From contig OU342633.1 of NCBI GenBank assembly GCA_910589415.1, positions 15,662,858 through 15,726,857 on the forward strand: 64,000 nt of DNA, written 5' to 3'. The DNA is from Malachius bipustulatus (taxonomy: Eukaryota; Arthropoda; Insecta; Coleoptera; Melyridae). Of this stretch, positions 1-10,996 are shown piece after piece; position 1 is the first letter of the stretch; every line of letters starts with the position of its first letter. Made by a program: the position numbers and the translations under genes. A model generated the notes under the pieces. That model made no database searches. It saw only the letters and a list, made by a program, of their open reading frames with translations, and had not been told where the DNA came from.

Positions 1-1
1 C

Positions 2-82
2 CTGGAGTATGTAGAAACTTTGGGTTCTAGGTCCAGGTTCGATACCATTCCTAGCGGTGTTCCACAAGGCTCGATCCTTAGC
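2..82 (+). pseudogene. Non-LTR reverse transcriptase fragment, cut by the left window edge
   Basis: Reading from base 2, the frame carries the conserved RT block SGVPQGSIL at about 56-82, preceded by VETLGSRSRFDTIP, which is typical of jockey/R1-type elements just before the catalytic YADD region. No RT homology follows 82, so this is a scrap lying in the intron downstream of the receptor exon at 404-584. The part left of the window is unseen. The family call is safe; the clade is not. Confidence 0.6.
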
Positions 83-403
83 CACAAGACTTGGCCATAC
101 AAGCAAACATGCGTTCATATCTGTGAATAAATACACATTCTGACGATTTTAAACTAAATAATTACACCTTGGGCAGAGAAGAGGGTATAACAGTCAGTAT
201 TTGAAGAGCAACATGAATTATAAAATATGTCATTCATAAAGTTGAGCAATTTTCAACAAGAAGTGTTGGTAAAAAAACTTAATCTTATTAGATTTGTTTG
301 TAGAACTAATTTAGTATTCGTCGTCACTTGTGGCGAATGTTAACAACATTACCTAGTTCATAGTAGGCATACTAAAAGCCTAGAAACTAAAACATCTTCT
401 TAC

Positions 404-584
404 CTGAAAGCCATCATACGTCCATGATCCAAACTTCATAACGCATGTCTGTTCGTCGAAAGGAAAATATTCAACATCAATTTCACAGGAAGACTTATAA
501 ATAGCTGGTGGTTTCCATTCTACTCGCCCTGTATAGTTGAGCGTCGCTTTTGTAGCCAATGTCACCTCGAAGTTTCCGTCAGCA
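404..584 (-). CDS. Nicotinic acetylcholine receptor subunit, Cys-loop exon
   Basis: This is one 181-nt internal exon of a ligand-gated cation channel subunit that acts at cholinergic synapses. It encodes 60 residues, with one base completing a codon begun in the previous exon. Visible signatures are [11 protein letters not shown], the 13-residue Cys loop ([15 protein letters not shown]) and [10 protein letters not shown], all in the extracellular ligand-binding domain. On the minus strand it is preceded by TTTTCAG (acceptor, 585-591) and followed by GTAAGA (donor, 398-403), leaving a phase-0 junction after GFQ. The exon upstream in the gene is at 50269-50378. The sequence resembles insect alpha subunits of the alpha1-alpha4 group. 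The vicinal cysteines and membrane segments are outside the window, so I do not give a subunit number. Confidence 0.95.
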
Positions 585-1290
585 CTGAAAACCAATGTTT
601 CTATGAAATCATTTTTGAGGAAGGTAACATCATGCCTAGTTAAATTTACATTTGTCTGCCCAAATAATAAATATTTTATTCAACTACTATGCACCAAAAA
701 TCAAAGTTGTAATACAAGCAATATTCTATTGATTTAAACATCAAGTACCTAACAAAATAAATTAATTTCCCAGCTGGGGACACTGATATTTCCCTGACAT
801 TTCTATCTTTTCCCCAGGTTCGAAAAAGCCAACAAGGGAAGACAGGTTATCGAGAGTTATTTCCTTATCCTGTCACTCTAAACTGGAAGGGAAATTACTA
901 AGATTTTATTATTGTCTGTCGCTGAATGTTTCGGAAGACAAATCTATTTATCCCTGGGCGGTAATTGTTCTCTTATACTGGGGAACGACTAGAAAAGACA
1001 AGGAAATTATTGTTTAAATTATTAATTCAAAGTATATTCGATTAATTCAATTATAAATAAAACACAATGCAGTAGGTATTTATATTAATTTGAGATAATA
1101 ATAAATGTGATTTTTGGGAGTACTGAATCTACTTAGTTTTTAAATTCAATTGGCTTATCGTAGTCCCTCAGCTCTGGATAAGCAGCCAGCAGCTACATAT
1201 AGACTCCACGAACCAACATAATATAGATTCTTTTCTGGTGGAACCAGCGGCATGACAAAACTACCTGTTGAGCCAAAAGAGCTGCTGAAC
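585..1290. other. Intron sequence without recognisable feature
   Basis: AT-rich sequence next to the acceptor. I see no coding frame, terminal repeat or RNA gene. Confidence 0.5.
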
Positions 1291-2610
1291 TCGTGATGCC
1301 GCGAGACTCGAGACTAGTCTCTTATGGTCTCATCTTGTCTCGTATTTTCGAGACGAGATCGGCATCGAGTCTCGCCGAGACTCTTGTCTGGTTGTATATT
1401 TTAGGAAAAAAAAAAAAAAAATTGAAAACAATTTTTCATTTGAAATTTAAAGGGCAATTTATCTTGAAGAGGAGGGGGTCACTTTGAGAATTTAGAACGT
1501 TAATTTTATTTCTTTAATTTTATAACATTTAGATCTGTTCGACAATTTTTTTTCAAGTAAAATTATTTAGATATTGTTTTTTTTTATTTCTCTAAAATGT
1601 ACGAGAGTGCTAAATCTTGTTCTCTACTGAACGATGAAAATTCCAAATTGGCGTCCGTAAGAAAAGTAGAAGTTTACTATCGCCATGAAAAATCTAGATT
1701 ACCTTGATTTTTTTGATATAGTCAGTACATGTCAACTAAGTGTTAAACTAAAAAATACAATTTTTTTAATTTTAGTTGTTATACAAATTGTTTTGTTGGG
1801 CAACTTTTTCTCCATTTCACCTGTGTGTGAATCTGTGTATCTCTAATCGTTTCCGATTTTACAATATACTGGCACCATTAACGAGTTTCGTAATAGTTTA
1901 CGCGTAATAATAAGTATTTTTATGCTTTCTTGAGACTAGACGAGACGAGACGAGACTGAGAAAATCAGGATAGACTTTTACCTTACCGATTCACGCATCA
2001 CTACAGTACCAGGTTCAATTTGTTTAAACCTCCTACACACCATCTGTCGTCTTCAGAAAGGACATTCACGTACGCATCTATCAAATACCTGAACCACTTC
2101 AAAATAGATCCTGCAACTGTTGGGTTCTCAGCGTACAGTGCGTATCTCCGGAAACATCTCACGGAGTTGGAACCCTACACTACCTCTGATATACTGTCCT
2201 TCCACCCCCCATCCCTACCTGCAGTCTGATATTAAAACACCTAAAACTCAAAGCTTTGATCCATCCTTATCATAGAGATGGAACTATGCCTCGATCGAGA
2301 ACTGATTTCTTTTGTGTCTCTGCGCGTCTCGACCCTCACTGTTCCCGGCGTTATGCTGACATGCTGTGTGTTTTAAAAATTTTTACTGTTTGTATTTATG
2401 TTTGTTTTTATAATTTCTGTAATGACGCTGTTGTACTGAGCAATGACTGTTGTAATTCAAGTACAATAAAGAAATTTGTAATTGTAATTGTAATTGTAAT
2501 TGTAATTGAGTATCTCGAGACTGACACTGACCGCTGGTCTCGTCTTGAGGGGACGAGACGAGATGAGACTAATCCCAAGTCTCATCTAGTCTCGTCTCGC
2601 TGAACAAACT
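1290..2610. repeat. GAGAC/GTCTC-rich patch interrupted by a retrotransposon copy
   Basis: Dense runs of GAGAC and its complement GTCTC occur at about 1297-1385, 1930-1960 and 2515-2600, in both orientations, for example cgagacgagacgagac near 1940. The 1961-2508 copy of element A is inserted into this patch. The motif density is far above the surroundings and suggests a degenerate satellite-like or self-complementary repeat. Between the runs the sequence is plain AT-rich. Confidence 0.45.
1961..2508 (+). mobile_element. 5'-truncated copy of non-LTR element A (3' end)
   Basis: Nearly identical to the last ~540 bp of element A at 30273-30811: same C-terminal coding block (ORF 2020-2229), same 3' UTR, same AATAAAG and same (TAATTG)n tail at 2473-2508. 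It differs by a handful of substitutions and a missing three-base GAG within the coding tail. Truncation at the 5' end and a repetitive 3' tail are the hallmarks of target-primed reverse transcription. A short candidate duplication, TGAG, flanks it inside the GAGAC patch. Confidence 0.85.
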
Positions 2611-2654
2611 ACCGGCTCTTTAATCAGTAATTATACAAGGAGTAACTTCGTACT

Positions 2655-2760
2655 TGTGATAAACAATGGTTAACTAATAGGTTGTACGACACACATTAGT
2701 TAACCATTGTTTAACAGGCCATTTTTGTGTCGTACAACCCATTAGTTAACCACTCTTTAA
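2655..2760. repeat. Interleaved short inverted repeats
   Basis: Two overlapping hairpins are visible. AACAATGGTTAACTAAT (from 2662) pairs with ATTAGTTAACCATTGTT (to about 2712). GTTGTACGACACA pairs with TGTGTCGTACAAC further right, followed by another TTAGTTAACCA. This could be a collapsed MITE. I see no clear target duplication. Confidence 0.4.
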
Positions 2761-3312
2761 TCAGTGTTCCTCACATAAATAAGATCTGCGAAGACAGAAA
2801 AAATTACAAGTAGGAGGATATTATAGTTTGACGAATCCTGAATGGTTTTTTTTTCAACGTTAATAATCATATTCATAACTGTGAAGAGGATAAGCGTAGA
2901 CAGATTTTAGGACAGCTGCTTTTTATAAAGTTCTGCCTTCACAATCATGATCCAGCAAAATTTATTCGACAGTTCATCTCCTTTACCATTTAGATCTCAC
3001 CCCTTTAACAGTCCCAGTTCTTTAATTCATTCACATCCCTTGACTGCTCGATACGATTAACTTTTCATGAAATCACATTAACTCACGGTGACTCAGCTTT
3101 GAAGACACTCTACATTCTAAAGGCGTTGAAATTGAGCTTTGTATATTAACAATCAAACGAAACAAAAATTTCATTAGCGAAGATTACTCAGGAAACAGGG
3201 CTGGAGTTTAATTTTTTAGAGAGAAAAAAAAGCAAATATACTCAACGATTAATAAATAAAGGAATGAAAGTACAGAGTATGAGTATAAAGCACATAATAG
3301 TGTGCAATTACC

Positions 3313-4603
3313 AGCCTGTTAAATGGGTCGGAGTATTCCTCCATTTATACAAAGGCCTTTGATACCCTCCACCATAGACTTTTATGTGCAAAACTACGGT
3401 ACTTTGGCTTCGATGACATCTCATGTGGTTTTTTTACTCATTATCTGGAAGATCGCTTCCAGAAGGTTATTTTCGATGATACTTCTTCCTGTGATTTTGC
3501 TCCAGTTACATCTGGAGTTCCCCAAGGCTCTGTCTTGGGACCGGTCCTTTACCTGATCTATGTAGCCGATAGTCCAAGAACAATACAACATGTTAGTATC
3601 CAGTCATTTGCGGATGACACCCAGCTCTATTTCTCGTATAGCCCCCAGATGGTGGAGTTTGCTTCAAATCGCATGAATAATGATATTGCATCTTTGGTAG
3701 CCTTTTCTGATGCCCACGGACTCAGGCTAAATCCCGAAAAATGTAGCGTTATGACGTTTGGTTCGAGCCCAGATGTGGAGGACTTGCAGCTGATTGTTGG
3801 GAACCAGCCATTGAGGAGTGCAAGGTGTCAAAAAAATCTCGGTATAATTTTTGATTGTAGACTGCGATTCAATGAGCAGGTCTCGATTCTGCTTAAGAAG
3901 TCTTACTTGGTTTTGAGGCAGTTGTACAGAAACAGACACTTGCTTGGCTTTCGGTTGAGAAAGGTATTATGCGAGAGTCTGGTGCTTTCTGTTCTAAATT
4001 ATGGTCTTGTTCTTTATTTTCCATGTGTGTACCAATCAACTAAATGTCGCCTTCAAAAAGTGCAAAAAGCGTGTTGCAGATTTGTATTTGGTCTCAGAAA
4101 ATATGACAGAGTATCAGCTAAAATATATGAGCTGAAATGGTTGGGAATAGAAAACCTTTACAAATATCATATGAGGTCGTTAGTGTACAAAATCTTATAT
4201 AATTATATGGACACCTCCATACCTCAAAGAGAAATTGTTACTAAGGTGTAACATGCATCATCGCCTTATTAGATATACAGATACCTTAATGCTACCCAAA
4301 TTCCGTCTTGCTGGGTCTCAGAGATGTTTCACGTACAACGCAGTTGAAATTTTAAACGCTAGTTTTATGAGAACACGTACCCTAAATTTCTTGAAAAAAC
4401 ATTATAAAGTTTATTTACTGGAAATTCAGTAGCGGTTGTGAAGTGATTGTTATTATTGGTTAAAGTAAATAAGTTGTTAATTTCAATGGCTGGAGGTTAA
4501 GTAGAGTAGCTCAGGCTAGACTTCGCCTCCCAGTTTAATTTTGTATTGTAAAATGTACAGTACACAAACAAATAAAGGCTCTTTATTATTATTATTATTA
4601 TAT
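3313..4603 (+). pseudogene. 5'-truncated jockey-like non-LTR retrotransposon
   Basis: One frame, open from about 3313 to 4251, encodes the second half of a reverse transcriptase: TKAFDTLHH (about 3349), TSGVPQGSVLGP (about 3508), FADDTQLYF (about 3607) and LNPEKCSVMTFG. It then slips into another frame at about 4235-4251 and ends at 4432. A ~140-bp 3' UTR with AATAAAGG (about 4571) and an (ATT)n tail (4580-4603) follow. The endonuclease half is missing. One frameshift makes it non-functional. It inserted into the receptor intron on the strand opposite the host gene. Confidence 0.85.
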
Positions 4604-6303
4604 TCTAAGCCATGCTAAACCTTCAAAAATGTCTTGGTGAACACTGTAAGTTTTGGGGAAACTATTGACAAAAAGTTTACCTGCAAGGAATGTCTCGGAG
4701 TGGGCAATTTGTAATTTGTAAACAGCTTTCTACAGAAAATGCCATCCAATAAATTTGATGAGGAACTAGAAGTTTTTCTTGGGTCTGCAATCATGATAAC
4801 TATTTCAGACAGATCTAAAGCGAACGTCCAAATTTCATGAAGCTTATTACTCCCATTGCGAAAATAACTTTCAGCTATAGCAGTTTTTCGCCCTTACGTG
4901 AGCACTTTGAACTAATTTGACCAACATAAGTAACTAATCAAACTTCAGTTATTTATTTGGCAATTTGTTATTATTAGTTAACATTTCCTTTGAAAAATAA
5001 ATGACCTTCAGCAAATAATCAAAATAATTCTAAAATGTCACTAACTTGTTTACATTACCTACAACAATTTCAATGCGCTTGGACTAGCTTGGGAGAACAT
5101 AATTAGGTAGCAGTGACAGTTCCAGATAACCATGGCGAGAAATAATCTTTACGATTATTTGACGCATATCTACTGAATAATTTAGAGTTAGGGATGGAAT
5201 ACCGATCACTTTTGACTAAGAATCCGCAGTAAAATTAGTTAACAACGCGAAACAAATAACAGTTACAGGTTATAGTAACTGTGACAACGGATCACAATCA
5301 TAGAAAGTCGAATAGACTATTAGCAGTCTACTAATAAGTCTACTATGTCATATTATTAGAAAATCAAGTTAGTACATAAGTTTTCATCTCCAGAGCCAAC
5401 TACTCGGGACTTGTTAATTATTGAACACCCTATATATAGATTCACATATGAACGAAGTTTCTAAGCTCATTGTTTTTGGAGCTATAGACCAACGTGCGCT
5501 TAGCTGATAATAATTTTCATGAAAAGTTAAGCTGATATTGGAGGAAACGCAAGTAAACTACTTAAATCTATAGGAAACGTATGATTAGTAAAATTTTTGT
5601 CTAATCAGAAAGCAATAGCAAAGCGAACATACCAAACAACAATTTCCTGAAACAGAATGAAAATTATTATTGTGTTTTCAAAACAAACAGGACAAAATAT
5701 CAAACAAAGTTTTGATCAATACCATACCAATACTGGCTGTCCAATAACGTCCCGAAATGTCTACCTCAATCGATCATTCCTGACAGAAGATGGATAGATA
5801 ACACACAATACAACAGTGATATCGGACACAATCTGGTAAAGACTGATTGGAGTCCTTGCAACTCCCAGTTGGAGCTGGAAAGCATCAGTCATTCATTAAC
5901 GATCATTCCTCCTCATATATTTGAGCAAAGTGAGTAAAGCTCAGGTGAGTTTTGATTCTAATTCAAACGTCAAAGGTGTGCAGTTATAGTACAAATAGTT
6001 ATTTGGTAAACCTTCGGTTCTTATAAAATAATATACATCCACTCAATTTGTTTCGAGTTTGTAAATGCATGCATTATACTTGTATATTTGATAGGTATAA
6101 TTAAAATTAAAGCTCCCAGACGAGATTTATTCAGTGTTTTATCCTTCGATAAAGCACGTCCGTGACAACGATATACCTACTCTGATTGGAACCAACCGTG
6201 TAATGTAAAATACACGGATTTAAAATTAAAATTAGAATTATAGGAAACAGGGAAATTTGATGGTTAAGCTCAAAATATTATATTACTTCAGCATTTTCCT
6301 TCA
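4604..6303. other. Intron sequence, nothing recognised
   Basis: AT-rich DNA without long open frames, terminal repeats or RNA signatures that I can support. Confidence 0.5.
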
Positions 6304-6311
6304 CTTTAAAC

Positions 6312-6470
6312 CACGGTGTAAGATATATAGGTGAGTGAACGAAGCACGTATTTCAACAGTAAAGAGAGCAACAAAACAAATGGGTAAAACAGATGTAACG
6401 TGACGAGTGGTGACGATATCGGGTCGCACTGGGGAGTCTTGTTCCAACACCTTAGTTATCTTACACCGTG
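6312..6470. mobile_element. 159-bp MITE of the P-like family of element B
   Basis: It begins CACGGTGTAAGATATATAGG and ends in the complement of CACGGTGTAAGATAACTAAG. The outer 14 bases are a perfect inverted repeat. An 8-bp duplication, CTTTAAAC, lies at 6304-6311 and 6471-6478. The left terminus is almost identical to that of the THAP-bearing element at 24742-29790, including the next bases (gtgaacgaagc here, gtgaacgcacga there). It therefore looks like an internally deleted, non-autonomous relative mobilised by the same transposase. No coding capacity. Confidence 0.85.
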
Positions 6471-6478
6471 CTTTAAAC

Positions 6479-9400
6479 TCTTTGGAGGTTACAAGGTATT
6501 GTCGTCCTAAATACAGAGTTATATCCAAAACAGGTGTGAAAAATTTTAGGGGTTGACTTCTAGGCTCATGCTAAGAAAAAAGTTCCTATCAACGCGTGAC
6601 CGCAAACATACCGCGCGTTTTTGATACACAAAGAAATTTTTTTTCTAGTTTTTTGATGATATCTTACCTTTTGAAATACAGGGTTCAATTTTTGTACATA
6701 CAGGGTGTCCGTAAATTAATGGGACATAGCTCAGCTACAGCTTTGCGACCTCAAGGAAAAGCGATTAAACGAAACATATCGTAGTACAAAAGTGCTTCCT
6801 CAAGGAGTTATGGCACCTCGAAGAAGAGAATTTGAAATTTAAAATTGAAGGGCAAAAGCTTTACTCCATCCTAAAGTTCATGCCAATGGCATATGAAAAA
6901 AAAATGGTTTATTTATTATTTGTTATTTATTTAATAATTATTTATTATTAAAAAAAAAATTGCATCCAAGACAAGGCCTGCATAAAAGCATGCATTTGTA
7001 TGAGGAAATACAAAGGGAAAGGGGAAGTAAAGAGGCAAGATTGAAGACAAAGAGAATAATGACGTATTGTGACAGTTGCGATGGCAAACCACCAATGTGC
7101 TTGGACTGTTTCAATAGTAAGCATACCTAGTTCATAGGCAATGAATTTTAAGTCCATATCTTTGAATGATTTGTTTTTCTTTTATTATCTTCCATTTTAA
7201 TTAGTTGTAAGAAAAATATGTCAATATTCTATGTTTTATTTTATCTTAAAATATGATTTGAACAAATGTTAATTTACAAAATGTATAACTTCACCAACCT
7301 AGTACGATGCCGAAGCAAAATTTATAAAGCGCAAGTCCGAAAAATGACGTGGAAGAAACTCATGCAAGGAACGCGCAAAGATTAGCTAGGGGATTCGTCA
7401 AAGATGACATAATCAGAGGTAACACAGGTGATTAAGAAAAATAAAAGTCCTTATTTGGCGGTACCAGAAAAATCTCCCGCTGATTCGCTGGACGGTTAAG
7501 TATAAATAGGTAGAAGGGTATAGGCACCGAGACAGGCAACATCGCGCCTGCGGATGTTGATTGTTGATGTCGCGGTTTTGCTCTCTTAAAAATAGAGTAT
7601 CACTCACCTGTTACTATAGCTACCTTACCTGAAGGACCCCGCAGAATCCTTATGGGAATTGGTTCTCGGTTAAATTTGATGTAATTTCAGGAATCGGTAG
7701 TACTCGATCAGTAGATCACGAGTCTCCATGGACATAAGCTCGAGAAAACTCGTTTCCTCGAGATATTCACCTCTGAAGATGTCACGCATTTAATTGTTTT
7801 GTAAAGAAATCTTCGATGGGTCAATTGTTAAAATTGGAAAGCCCCTTCTGTTGCCATAGTTGCATTCTAAATATGTTGAGCCATCTTCGAGAAAAACTGC
7901 AAAAAGTTTGCAATTTGTGATGTTATTTTTGTACTAGCATCGGCTGTGACTTTAAAATTGGATTATTTTTTTAATTTTAGACGATTTATTGTTAAAGTAA
8001 GTTCAATTATGAATATGATAACATAAAATGAAAACTTTTTCCTGTTTTTTTAATGGCTCAACAGACCTAAAGTGTAATAACTGCAACAAAAGCAGCGTTT
8101 CAATCTTAACAAATGATCTATCTAAAGATTTTTCTCTAAAACAATTAGGGGAGCCATTATTTAAAAATAACTGCGTGACTGTCATGAAAGATAATATCCC
8201 TCTGATTTATTTATCCATTGACGAGAAGTCCCTATTTCCAGTACCTATCTCCAGAACTTTTTTTTTATCTAATTGAAAGAACTTGAATTGATGAAGTGAC
8301 AATTTGTTACATGTTTCGATTTAATTAATTTTCTTAATGCCTTTATATATTTTGAAGGCAGAGTAGATCGATCTAACTGAAGCCCCTATTATTATTCTTG
8401 TCTTGACCATATTATTTGATGTAGATGCTCAATATCCATAATCAAGAACTAATTTTTTACTCCTTTGTATTCATTTTATGCAAATAAATGAATTATTTTT
8501 CTGTTATTTGAATCATAGACTTTTAACAACAGGGACTGTTATTTATCATTTTTCAGCTATGAAACAACGAACAAAATGAGGAAAGATTAATCAAATATTG
8601 TTTTGAGATTCTTTGGATCTTAGACTACCACTTTTAATCATTTAAGCACCAAATTTTTCATTCAAAAGAATATCTGGCATACCGACAATCTGTATCCGAC
8701 AATACCACATACCTTAATAAAATTTCCTTAGAACCCTGCTTTTTGTTTGCAAGAGAATAATTACATTAACGAAAAAAGGACTTCAATTTTCTTCTACTAC
8801 TACATTATTGAAGTAAAAATTTGTTTCCAACTTTGACTCTCTTTTGGATCTTTCAGAGATTTAAAGTTTGTAAAATAATTATACAAATTATTTATCAACA
8901 AAAATTTATAAAAAAAAATACCTACCCCCGAAAATCTCTGTTCAAAAGAATCTGCCGACAAACATTTAACCTAAGACAATACGTACCTACGTACCCCGCA
9001 TAAAACGTATTAAGAAAATAGGAACATTTAGGTCTTTGTGCTATATCTCGAATCGTAGTCGATGTACAGAGTGAGCGAAACTCGATGTCTCAGACCTGTT
9101 ATAAGAAAAGAAAGAACCTTCTCGCGCATCAATTGCAGAAATAGTGTTTTTTATGCAATTCAATAATAAATAAATTTCACTGTGTTTTTTTTTTTAATTG
9201 GTTTTCTGACGCTTTTCATATTCATATTGTAACCTATCACACTCTGGGTGTGAAAACTTCAAACTAAAATCTCCGGGAATATTTCAACTCATGGAATATT
9301 CCAAACACGAGGTGGGTAATCGACAAAACAAAAGAAACTAGTTTAAGAAAAGTGTCTACGAAAGCGAAAATTCACACGAATAAATAAGATAGAAAAGAGC

Positions 9401-10160
9401 CCACCAGGTAAGTGAAACAAACTCGATAAAGTGAAGGAAAGCTACAGGACAGACGAAAACGCTACTATTGTAGTTGGCTTCCTGGAAGAACAAAACAATA
9501 GAAGCCTCTAGAAAACGTAAAGGTAAGTCAATGAAAATTCGCACATCTATAACTTGATTACAGACTCGTCGGATGAACATACAATCACGTCAATCCAGCC
9601 AATCAAAGCTCCAGAAAACTAATAGAAAGTGGCTCAACGTGAACAGCAAGCAACCCTATTCACTGTTAGTTTAAGCACCAAAATCGAACATACATCACCA
9701 ATTCTTGCCACAAAGGAAAGAGAAATCAGCGCTGGAACAATACCACTACAAGGAACCTCCGAAAACAGTATAAAAGGGGTGGATTTCCGACCGCAAGAAC
9801 ACTTTGATATTCTCTTCCCGACCTGTCGTTTATACACCTGATATTTCTAGTCTACTAGATCATACAATGATAATAAACGTTTCCAAAATCCGAATCTTCC
9901 AAGTAAATATTCCACTCCGTCGTATCTACAAAGTATTCATAAACAACATCAGCGCCGCTAGACCAATTCGACATCGACAGTCTCGTGACCAGCTAGAATA
10001 CGACCGATGGCTTCGGTAGAACAGCCGCCGGGGGAATCACCCGGTGCCGTTGAAGACAACCCCGTCTACAAGCAACCAAAATCACCAGGAAGTCCATCGT
10101 TACCGAGCCTCCTGGACTTCTAAATTTCTGCAATCTGGAAAGCAACCTAACAGGTTTATA
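6479..10160. other. Intron sequence with minor repeat ends only
   Basis: A single CAGGGTGTCC terminus at about 6703 has no partner that I can find. A short frame at 8028-8276 (82 codons, one CxxC) has no recognisable family. A TATAAAAGGGG stretch at 9770 is followed at 10007 by a 38-codon frame starting MASVEQPPGE. Without homology I do not call either a gene. The 9.6-10.15 kb stretch has a different base composition, richer in C and A, and may be decayed transposon coding DNA. Confidence 0.35.
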
Positions 10161-10996
10161 CAGGGTGTTACAAAAAAGGAGGTCAAGCTCTTGGCCACAG
10201 ATTGTTGGGCCAAAAATAATGACACTTTCCTTATGCCATTTTTCACATAGGCTTCCCATTTTCAAGATACAGGGTGTCAAACTTTAAATAAAAAAAAGTT
10301 TTTTATCAATAACTCCGTTATTTTTTAAGATACTCACTTGAAAACTTGCATAGCTTTCTTTATTATGCAGACACACATTTTTAGGAAAAAAAATCAAAGA
10401 AAATCCAAGCGCGAGCGCACGAAAGGGGGTTTATGGCAGACCTTGGCCCCCCAACATTTTTCTGCGTACGCCTATGCGCTCTGATGTATGGTTTTTTTGA
10501 TTTAGCGTCTATTTGTTTTACTATCCTCACTCTTATAACATTTTGATTTAGGCCTTCGTTTACGAGATATATCAACATGTTTGGGTGTGTGTCATTGATC
10601 AACTTACTGATATTTAAATTTCCCAATTTCTTTTTTATTTTCAATAATTAAACATGGCGGTGTATTAAATTACCTTTTCTCACTACCACCTCGGTAAGTT
10701 GACGTTTCATTGTTAAAAAGTCGACTGTAATGGTAAATGAAACAAATGTAGGATAATACAATAAAAACTGTAACTAAGGGCAGAAAAGACAACTTACCGC
10801 TTAAGGTCACTTGCCGTAGGGGGATAGCGACAATGGGGAAGTGCGTCTCTAACAATCAAAATTAACAAATTGGTGGCAAACCTAGCAACGCCAGAATATA
10901 AATTCATAGTTTGAAACGTCATCGATAAACGTCACAATTTTTTAAACTGTTTTTGTTTTAAACTTTAAAAAAATTAAACTTTTTTGTAACACCCTG
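10161..10996. mobile_element. 836-bp TIR element, CAGGGTGTTAC family, TA duplication
   Basis: The ends CAGGGTGTTACAAAAAAG and its complement are inverted, with TA on both sides (10159-10160, 10997-10998). The empty site would read TTTATATAAA. Unlike the long palindromes below, only the outer ~20 bases are clearly inverted. A second internal CAGGGTGTCAAAC motif sits at about 10271. No transposase frame is visible, so it is non-autonomous. Confidence 0.7.

Noticed and set aside
6700..6790. CAGGGTGTCC terminus as a complete MITE
   Set aside because: No inverted partner was found within reach, so the element cannot be delimited.
8028..8276. 82-codon plus-strand frame with a CxxC pair
   Set aside because: No recognisable family, no splice signals or neighbouring coding pieces; likely chance in AT-rich DNA.
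9770..10125. TATA-like box followed by a 38-codon frame (MASVEQPPGE...)
   Set aside because: Looks promoter-plus-start like, but no homology, no Kozak or splice support strong enough; kept only as a note in the gap entry.
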